A stretch of 11,269 nt of DNA from BS750m-G62 sp964577175 (GTDB lineage: Bacteria > Planctomycetota > Phycisphaerae > FEN-1346). Both the position numbers and the translations under genes were made by a program. The notes beneath the pieces are model-generated. The model was not told where the DNA came from and ran no database searches. It saw only the letters and a program-made list of their open reading frames with translations. This document shows, piece after piece, positions 8,401 to 11,269 of this stretch (position 1 is the stretch's first letter; each line of letters begins with the position of its first letter). Where the stretch lies: assembly GCA_964577175.1 (NCBI GenBank), contig CAZNYC010000130.1, positions 1 through 11,269 of the forward strand. The letters are read 5' to 3'.

Positions 8401-9236
8401 TCGCCCGTCCGGCGGTCGTAGATGGCCGGCACGGTCCGCCCGCCGGCCACCAGGAGGTAGTCGTCCGTGGCGGCGAGGTACCCCTGCGGCGCCACGCCGG
8501 CGAAGGCCGGGCTGTTGTGCTGCTGGCGCACGTAGATCGACCCACTGCCGCTGTTCGTCCAGACGGTGCGGCCGGTCTCGGCGTCGACGGCGTGGAGGAA
8601 GGTGCCCATGAACGGCCAGATGCCGGCGCCGAAGTAAAGCGTCGCCGTACCGTCGGGCTCATCCCAGAGGACGGGCGCCCCGCGGGCGGGCCAGGCGGAG
8701 ATCAGCCGTCCGTTGCCCAGCACCCGCCGGGCGTCCGGGCCGCCGCGGACCCTCCACCGGACCGAGCCGTCGGCCGCGTCCAGGCAATAGAGGAACCCGT
8801 CATCGCTGACAACGAACACGCGGCCGTTCCATGCCAGCGGCGCGAAGCGGACGGGACCGCCGGTGTAGAACCGCCAGAGTTCCTCGCCCGTGTCCGTGTC
8901 GTAGGCGGTAACGCAGTCGGCGACCATGGAGGGGACGAACAGCCGGCCGTCGGCCGCAACCGGCTCGTACGACACGTCGAAGCGGATCTTGTGCTGGGTG
9001 ACGGGCCAGGCGGACGATGGCGTGCGCCCGTGGCGGATCCACCGGGCTTCCAGCGTCTCCGGCACGGTGGCGCCGGAGGCCCCGCTCCGTGCCGCGTTGC
9101 CGCGCCACGTGGGCCAGTCCGTGCCGTAACCTATCTCCTCGCCGCGCCGCTCCGGACGTTCGCACCGTCCGACGGCAGCGAAGAACGCGCAGAGGACCGC
9201 CACCGCAACGATCGCGATCCATCCTTTGCGACCCAT
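5487..9236 (-). CDS. Exported PQQ propeller/methyltransferase-like/propeller/malectin protein
   Basis: The gene encodes 1249 residues. ATG at 9236 is chosen because AGGAGG (9248-9243) lies exactly 6 nt before it; an in-frame TTG at 9242 would touch the SD. Residues 5-22 are a hydrophobic signal or anchor (GWIAIVAVAVLCAFFAAV). DWPTWRGNAARSG (about 40-52) opens a first PQQ-like propeller to about 460, with repeats such as AYDTDTGEELWRF, CLDAADGSVRWRV and AVDAETGRTVW. Residues about 485-620 are methyltransferase-like, with HVIGVDPDARRVADLRRRL, then DDAGLYGTRVHLL and CLRPYGGTAVCTG. Linker WTHQYAGVANTVVSRD leads to a second propeller (about 675-1075), with repeats such as VMDRHSGEVLWTR and ALDARTGEVLWRE, containing Cys993, Cys1031, Cys1051 and Cys1053. 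Residues about 1115-1247 look malectin-like (FTVRLYVCEP, RRVFDVRLQGETVL, LPPVLGGIEAV), suggesting carbohydrate binding. First gene of the cluster. Enzymatic activity cannot be inferred. Confidence 0.92.
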   Translation of the reverse strand: MGRKGWIAIVAVAVLCAFFAAVGRCERPERRGEEIGYGTDWPTWRGNAARSGASGATVPETLEARWIRHGRTPSSAWPVTQHKIRFDVSYEPVAADGRLFVPSMVADCVTAYDTDTGEELWRFYTGGPVRFAPLAWNGRVFVVSDDGFLYCLDAADGSVRWRVRGGPDARRVLGNGRLISAWPARGAPVLWDEPDGTATLYFGAGIWPFMGTFLHAVDAETGRTVWTNSGSGSIYVRQQHNSPAFAGVAPQGYLAATDDYLLVAGGRTVPAIYDRRTGEFLYFHVADRTFGKDAGGYDLGVVGDGFFNNGCLYRLADGKPRVNLGDDKEYPGVRHARVLGDTLCAVTESGLDVYGDPERFDEVVKDRRGKEKTRVRYRLRRKRRLPVGWPMTKVFFRAGGRVYGCGEDGLVGSVDLSSPHDAATACTTRVDGEVWTMFPADGKLFVVTTAGSIYCFAEPSAGPARVHEVDRRGDPPAPGHVAPRGCAMQFGLDDVASDRLVGLAEEYHVIGVDPDARRVADLRRRLDDAGLYGTRVHLLAGEPWRMRFPPYLADRITFGDLAAAGLDEGEAFVRTVYRCLRPYGGTAVCTGSAEVRSALRRAAAAANLPGAVIEEADGAVHLRRDGPLPGSAPWTHQYAGVANTVVSRDERVKPPLGLLWFGGPSHAGILPRHGHGPSPQVVGGRLFIEGPDALRAVDVYTGRLLWQRELMGIGTFYDNTGHHPGAGEIGGNYVSLADGVYVVHDRACLRLDPATGETVRRFRLPAAEDHPTPHWGYIGVYENLLIAGAVPTAIEPGEDGDPPTVRTNARYAASSKDLVVMDRHSGEVLWTRRAGQVFRHNAIVAGAGTIFCIDAISEANRTLLARRGRMPETPPVLLALDARTGEVLWREEEDVFGTWLGYAAGRDLLLQAGSPARDRAQDEAESGMAAYRGRDGRRLWREDMKYQGTPILHDAAIYTEGRAFDLLTGKPLRRPHPLTGRAVRWRYKRNYGCNTPIGGRHMLLFRSAAAGFYDLEADAGTGNWGGFKSGCTANLIPADGVLNAPDYTRTCTCSYQNQCSLALVPMPDVEVWTFQAYDEVNGPLKRVGLNFGAPGDWRAPGGTLWLDQPGVGGPGPDLGVTVGGTVRYFRRHATDVEGPAPQVTASGLEGPAVIRLPMRGDDARPFTVRLYVCEPTANGAGRRVFDVRLQGETVLTGLDVWAEAGGRRKGLIKTFKHVPIARRLEVGLRPADGSDLPPVLGGIEAVMEE

Positions 9237-9242
9237 CCACAA

Positions 9243-9248
9243 CCTCCT
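9243..9248 (-). promoter_or_regulatory. Shine-Dalgarno AGGAGG of the 1249-aa gene
   Basis: A perfect AGGAGG followed by TTGTGG and ATG (9236). It fixes the start and rules out the TTG two codons upstream. Confidence 0.75.
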
Positions 9249-9569
9249 GCGCCTCCGTCACGCCTGCCGGCAGCCGGCCCCCGAACCCACGCCTTCGGGA
9301 TCCGCGGGAAACCACCGGCACACGCATAAGACCGCCGTCAGAGTAACCGGGGCTTCACGGGCGGGCAAGAAGGAAACAGGCGTGCGCGGGGAAGTGCCCC
9401 AGACATCGTATCCCCCTTGGCGGCGGGAGACGTGTCGTGGCGACGGGGCGAAAGGGGCGGCCCCTGGCAGTCCCGGAGCCGATGCCGACGCCGCCTCGGA
9501 CCGCACCCGCGGGACCGTTCGACGCCGGTGCGGTGGCCGCCTTTGGGGCAGCCCGTGACGCTTCCCGGA

Positions 9570-9597
9570 TAGACCCTTCCGGTGCAGGCGCTATAAG
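9570..9597 (+). promoter_or_regulatory. Candidate sigma70-type promoter for the ArsR-type gene
   Basis: TAGACC (9570-9575) and TATAAG (9592-9597) match 4/6 and 5/6 of the -35 and -10 consensus with 16-nt spacing. A start near 9604 would leave a leader of about 185 nt before the GTG at 9790. An A/T-rich stretch nearer the gene could hold a different promoter, so this is tentative. Confidence 0.3.
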
Positions 9598-9601
9598 GCC
9601 C

Positions 9602-9627
9602 TGACGTTACGCGACTTGCGCACGTCA
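9602..9627. promoter_or_regulatory. Inverted repeat TGACGT-N14-ACGTCA, possible operator
   Basis: Perfect 6-bp arms at 9602-9607 and 9622-9627 lie just at the transcription start expected from the candidate promoter at 9570. An inverted repeat over a promoter fits autoregulation by the dimeric ArsR-type protein encoded downstream, but the arms are short and no second site was found. Confidence 0.3.
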
Positions 9628-9775
9628 TGCCCTTGCAAACCACCCCCAAAAACCGCGGAGAGCCTCATTTTACGGCAGCGATCCTGCACCTTTGGAACGC
9701 TAACAAAATTTCTTACTTTCCACTGGCACGTGGATGCGGCCGCTGCTAGACTCGTAGCAAGTCAATAATCTCTAT

Positions 9776-9782
9776 AAGGAGG
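9776..9782 (+). promoter_or_regulatory. Shine-Dalgarno AAGGAGG of the ArsR-type gene
   Basis: A near-perfect site 7 nt before the GTG at 9790; it supports a GTG start. Confidence 0.75.
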
Positions 9783-9789
9783 AAAACCT

Positions 9790-10086
9790 GTGGCAAAGAG
9801 CAAACGTCCCCCCAAATCGGAACTGCGTGAATGGGCGCGGGATTTCAAACTGCTCGGCGACCCGACGCGGCTGGGCATCCTGGCCGAACTCGCCGGCGGC
9901 CCGCAAAACGTGACGGGCCTGTGCAAGGCCCTGAAACTGAAGCAGCCGACCATCAGCCATCACCTCGGGCTGCTGCGGATGGGCCGGCTCGTCAACAGCA
10001 CCCGCAAGGGCAAGTCCGTGGAGTACGGCGCGGACAAGGCGAACCTGAAGGCGATGGCGACGGCCCTCGGCAAACTGACGCCGTAG
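9790..10086 (+). CDS. ArsR/SmtB-family winged-helix transcription regulator
   Basis: The gene encodes 98 residues from a GTG start with a strong SD, ending in TAG. Residues about 18-35 (DFKLLGDPTRLGILAELAGG) are the family's opening helix pair. Residues 40-65 form the helix-turn-helix, with KQPTISHHLGLLRMGRL as recognition helix. TRKGKSVEYG (71-80) is the beta wing. Proteins of this family bind operator DNA as dimers and usually release it on binding a metal or another signal. Here the helix that carries the ELCVCDL metal site in ArsR reads VTGLCKAL, with a single Cys (Cys45), the only Cys in the protein, so the classic thiolate metal site is absent. It is divergent from the exported-protein cluster and 237 bp before the cupin gene. 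Its target is unknown; autoregulation and control of the divergent cluster are inferences from position. Confidence 0.92.
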   Translation: MAKSKRPPKSELREWARDFKLLGDPTRLGILAELAGGPQNVTGLCKALKLKQPTISHHLGLLRMGRLVNSTRKGKSVEYGADKANLKAMATALGKLTP

Positions 10087-10311
10087 CCGACGGCCGACGC
10101 CGGGCCGAGCATATCAATACGTCGCGAGCGTGATCGCCGGCGACCGTGCGCCGCCGAAGGGGCGGTGGGTGTTCCCTTTCGCGCGGGGACCGCCGCAACG
10201 GCGCGCCGCCGCACGTCTCCTATCGCGGCATACAGAGCGACATACAGACTCGCGAAGGGGTGCGCGCCGCGTGCGCGCCGGAAAGGCCCCACGTGCGCCT
10301 TTGGACCGGAA

Positions 10312-10316
10312 GGGAG
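10312..10316 (+). promoter_or_regulatory. Shine-Dalgarno GGGAG of the cupin gene
   Basis: GGAAGGGAG followed by ATCGCCC (7 nt) and GTG at 10324. It decides for the 87-residue product over an in-frame reading that begins at 10165. Confidence 0.65.
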
Positions 10317-10323
10317 ATCGCCC

Positions 10324-10587
10324 GTGGACATCGAAGTCCGGGAACCCACTCCGGAGGAAGAGGCCGAGATGCGTACCTGCCCCACCTGGGAAAAGGAACC
10401 ATCCACCTTCCCGTGGCACTACGAGGAGCAGGAAACGTGCCTCGTGATCGAGGGCGAAGTGGAGGTGCAGGCGGGCGGAGCGACCGTGCACATCGGGCCG
10501 GGCGACTACGTCGTCTTCCCCGAGGGGCTGGACTGCACGTGGACCGTCAAGCAGCCGCTGCGGAAGCATTACAAGTTCGGGCAGTAG
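10324..10587 (+). CDS. Small single-domain cupin (Cupin_3/DUF861-like)
   Basis: The gene encodes 87 residues from GTG at 10324, chosen for its SD; the in-frame extension back to 10165 is Arg/Ala-rich and lacks family character. The first cupin motif is WHYEEQETCLVIEG. Aligned to G(X)5HXH(X)3-4E(X)6G, the two His positions are Trp31 and Tyr33, while Glu37 and Gly44 are kept. The second motif, GDYVVFPEGLDCTW, keeps G60...P66-x-G68 but has Cys71 where the metal His normally stands. This W-x-Y...E...C pattern, and the ending TVKQPLRKHYKFGQ, fit the Cupin_3 (DUF861) family related to the ureidoglycine aminohydrolase fold. It is cytoplasmic, with no signal. Whether it binds metal or is only a small-molecule binding barrel is unknown. 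It follows the ArsR-type gene on the same strand but with a gap of 237 bp. Confidence 0.88.
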   Translation: MDIEVREPTPEEEAEMRTCPTWEKEPSTFPWHYEEQETCLVIEGEVEVQAGGATVHIGPGDYVVFPEGLDCTWTVKQPLRKHYKFGQ

Positions 10588-10622
10588 CGGCGCGCGCCGG
10601 GCGAGGCGGCCGGCCGTGGCAC

Positions 10623-10650
10623 ATGACCCGCTGCGGGAGCAGCGGGTCAT
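10623..10650. terminator. 28-nt perfect hairpin after the cupin gene
   Basis: The 12-bp arms ATGACCCGCTGC and GCAGCGGGTCAT pair perfectly around loop GGGA, 35 nt past the cupin stop. No T-tract follows, so termination is uncertain. Its 12-4-12 geometry equals that of modules C and D, though its arms lack the GCGCGG clamp. Confidence 0.5.
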
Positions 10651-10662
10651 CCTCATCCGGCG

Positions 10663-10674
10663 TGGCACGTGCCA
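10663..10674. repeat. 12-bp perfect palindrome
   Basis: TGGCACGTGCCA is its own complement. It may be part of the hairpin-rich 3' region; no function is evident. Confidence 0.4.
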
Positions 10675-10690
10675 TGGCGGATGGGAGTAT

Positions 10691-10710
10691 CCGGCCGCTT
10701 CCGCGGCCGG
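10691..10710. repeat. Hairpin with 8-bp GC stem
   Basis: CCGGCCGC and GCGGCCGG pair around loop TTCC. It lies 22 bp before the inverted-repeat element copy 2. Confidence 0.45.
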
Positions 10711-10760
10711 CTCGAAAGACAAGGCCACCGCCTAGCACGACAACGCTAAGTCGGCCATTT

Positions 10761-10788
10761 GCGCGGTGGGTCTCCGCACCCACCGCGC
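10761..10788. repeat. 28-nt hairpin module A, copy 2
   Basis: The same 11-bp stem as the copy at 5309, with loop CTCCGC instead of CTCCAC. Confidence 0.85.
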
Positions 10789-10810
10789 TCGAAACGGCCT
10801 TTTCAGGGCT

Positions 10811-10838
10811 GCGCGGCGCCTGCGGAGACCTGCCGCGC
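10811..10838. repeat. 28-nt hairpin module B, copy 2
   Basis: The outer arms are GCGCGGC and GCCGCGC, with inner sequence containing TGCGGAGACC. It is identical to the copy at 10895 and differs by one base (T for C) from that at 5361. Confidence 0.8.
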
Positions 10839-10863
10839 ACAAGTTAGCGTTGTCGTGCCAGTG

Positions 10864-10887
10864 CACGGCCGGGCAAGGCCGGCCGTG
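10864..10887. repeat. Hairpin between copy 2 and the end-less array
   Basis: CACGGCCGG (10864-10872) and CCGGCCGTG (10879-10887) pair perfectly around GCAAGG. It starts four bases past the right end of element copy 2. Confidence 0.5.
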
Positions 10888-10894
10888 GCGCGCG

Positions 10895-10922
10895 GCGCGG
10901 CGCCTGCGGAGACCTGCCGCGC
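10895..10922. repeat. 28-nt hairpin module B, copy 3
   Basis: Identical over all 28 bases to the module at 10811, showing recent duplication or conversion. Confidence 0.8.
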
Positions 10923-10943
10923 GGGGATCTTGATTATGTTGCT

Positions 10944-10971
10944 GCGCGGTGCCCAGTCTTGGGCACCGCGC
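10944..10971. repeat. 28-nt hairpin module C, copy 2
   Basis: Perfect 12-bp stem GCGCGGTGCCCA / TGGGCACCGCGC with loop GTCT. It overlaps the next module by GCGC, as in the copy at 5393. Confidence 0.85.
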
Positions 10972-10995
10972 GGTGGGCAAGACTGCCCACCGCGC
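10968..10995. repeat. 28-nt hairpin module D, copy 2
   Basis: Perfect 12-bp stem GCGCGGTGGGCA / TGCCCACCGCGC with loop AGAC. It ends 17 bases beyond the stop of the minus-strand oxidoreductase gene, so it would form at the 3' end of that transcript. Confidence 0.85.
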
Positions 10996-11012
10996 AACCT
11001 CCAGGTCACGCC

Positions 11013-11269
11013 CTACCCCAATCCCTTCACGTGCCAGCCGTCGCGGTAGGTGCGTTTCAGATGCGCGTTCGCCTCGGGCTTGTTCGTGAAGCGGCAGGCT
11101 TTCGCGTCCCACAGGAGTTTTTCTTCCGGGAACCGGTTGATGACCGTGCCCATGAGGACCGTCTCGGTGAGCGGTCCGGCGTAGGCGAACGGGGCGCCCG
11201 TCTTGCCGCGCCCGAGGGCCGCCTCCACCAACTGGTGCCAGTGGTTCGGGATGTCCGGCAGGGTAACCT
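11013..11269 (-). CDS. C-terminal part of a Gfo/Idh/MocA-family oxidoreductase
   Basis: The minus-strand frame is open from the window edge to TAG (11015-11013). It gives about 84 residues with no start inside the window; the gene continues beyond the right edge. Visible segments include LPDIPNHWHQLVEAALGRGK, then GAPFAYAGPLTETVLMGTVI, NRFPEEKLLWDAKACRFTN, and KPEANAHLKRTYRDGWHV. These are typical of the C-terminal alpha/beta domain of planctomycete Gfo/Idh/MocA dehydrogenases (NHWHxLVxA, AGPLTETVLMGT, FTNxPEAN and the YRxGWxVxGL ending). The family uses NAD(P) bound by an N-terminal Rossmann domain, which is outside the window, to oxidise or reduce sugars and related compounds. The gene is convergent with the cupin, and the hairpin array lies directly after its stop. 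Confidence 0.9.
   Translation of the reverse strand, partial: VTLPDIPNHWHQLVEAALGRGKTGAPFAYAGPLTETVLMGTVINRFPEEKLLWDAKACRFTNKPEANAHLKRTYRDGWHVKGLG

Larger units (their letters stand above)
9237..9789. other. Divergent intergenic region, 553 bp
   Basis: This region lies between the start of the exported-protein cluster (minus) and the ArsR-type gene (plus) and must hold promoters for both. The first 400 bp are GC-rich with no convincing gene; the last 130 bp (about 9655-9789) are clearly more A/T-rich. For the minus strand the best I can find is TTGCCC (9368-9363), 17 nt, TACTCT (9345-9340), a poor match. Plus-strand candidates are listed separately. Reading frames open here are short, Arg/Pro-rich and resemble no family I know. 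Confidence 0.5.
10733..10860. mobile_element. MITE-like element, copy 2 (128 bp, two hairpins)
   Basis: The left end TAGCACGACAACGCTAA (10733-10749) is repeated inverted at 10844-10860, whose complement reads TGGCACGACAACGCTAA; 16 of 17 positions match. It holds modules A (10761) and B (10811) but lacks the C and D modules of the 186-bp copy at 5281. The spacers and the right-end stretch leading into the terminal repeat are also related to copy 1. No coding capacity and no clear target duplication. Confidence 0.75.
10588..11012. other. Hairpin-rich region between convergent genes, 425 bp
   Basis: Both flanking genes end here, so the stretch is a shared 3' region. It contains a 12-4-12 hairpin (10623-10650), a 12-bp palindrome (10663-10674), an 8-bp-stem hairpin (10691-10710), an inverted-repeat element (10733-10860), a hairpin (10864-10887) and a further array of 28-nt modules (10895-10995). 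No convincing gene is present; open frames across it are translations of the repeats. Confidence 0.7.

Noticed and set aside
5586..9329. A 1247-codon open frame on the plus strand opposite the 1249-aa gene
   Set aside because: Same reason: antisense shadow of a recognised protein, with no domain and no ribosome site.
9401..9600. A riboswitch leader in the GC-rich divergent region
   Set aside because: Several short stems can be drawn, but I could match no known aptamer core.
9728..9737. TGGCACG near 9724 as a sigma54 -24 element
   Set aside because: The -24 half matches well, but the following GC is one base too close and TTGC is not complete.
10229..10248. Direct repeat CATACAGA with 12-bp period before the cupin
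   Set aside because: Only two short copies and no promoter nearby; not enough to call an operator.
10165..10323. N-terminal extension of the cupin frame
   Set aside because: The 53 extra residues are Arg/Ala-rich and unlike the family, whereas GTG at 10324 has a well-placed GGGAG.
10732..11112. Minus-strand frame of 126 codons across the hairpin array
   Set aside because: It is a translation of the repeat elements. The same peptide style (for example GAETHRAN and GVETHRAN in other minus-strand frames) appears at both element copies, so such predicted proteins are artefacts of the repeats.

Overview
The window is a GC-rich stretch (roughly 70% G+C by eye) of a bacterial chromosome, most probably from a Planctomycetota member. 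The evidence is the gene families: two very large exported PQQ-like beta-propeller proteins carrying embedded methyltransferase-like domains, a malectin-like C-terminus, a secreted calcineurin-like phosphoesterase, the C-terminus of a Gfo/Idh/MocA oxidoreductase of the type abundant in this phylum, and a pilin-like hypothetical protein ending. I cannot assign class or genus from the sequence alone.

Layout. Bases 1-339 (+) hold the end of a hypothetical protein. Bases 340-840 have no intact gene but contain, on the minus strand at 646-410, a 79-codon relic of a sensor histidine kinase with an intact H-box. Bases 841-9236 are a minus-strand cluster read in the order 9236->5487 (1249-aa propeller/methyltransferase-like/propeller/malectin protein), 5249->2145 (1034-aa lipoprotein-like methyltransferase-like/propeller/propeller protein), 1932->841 (363-aa exported metallophosphoesterase). 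A 553-bp divergent intergenic region (9237-9789) separates this cluster from a plus-strand ArsR-type regulator (9790-10086), followed by a small cupin (10324-10587). The right end (11269->11013, minus) is the C-terminus of a Gfo/Idh/MocA oxidoreductase, convergent with the cupin.

How the genes may work together. The three minus-strand genes all appear to be exported, are co-oriented, and each has its own Shine-Dalgarno sequence, so they look like a cell-surface or periplasmic functional unit. Its substrate is not evident; the malectin-like domain suggests carbohydrate contact. The two propeller proteins are built from the same modules in swapped order and share a four-cysteine signature, so they are probably paralogous partners. 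The ArsR-type gene diverges from the cluster and is a candidate regulator of it, by position only.

The most unusual element is non-coding: a family of exactly 28-nt hairpin modules with a constant GCGCGG/CCGCGC clamp. Nine copies occur here. Six lie inside two short elements bounded by about 17-bp terminal inverted repeats (5281-5466 and 10733-10860), and three lie in an adjacent array without recognisable ends (10895-10995). The modules fall into two loop classes laid out as inverted pairs, and the differences between copies and module types mostly preserve base pairing. One element sits between the two propeller genes; the others fill the space between the convergent cupin and oxidoreductase genes.
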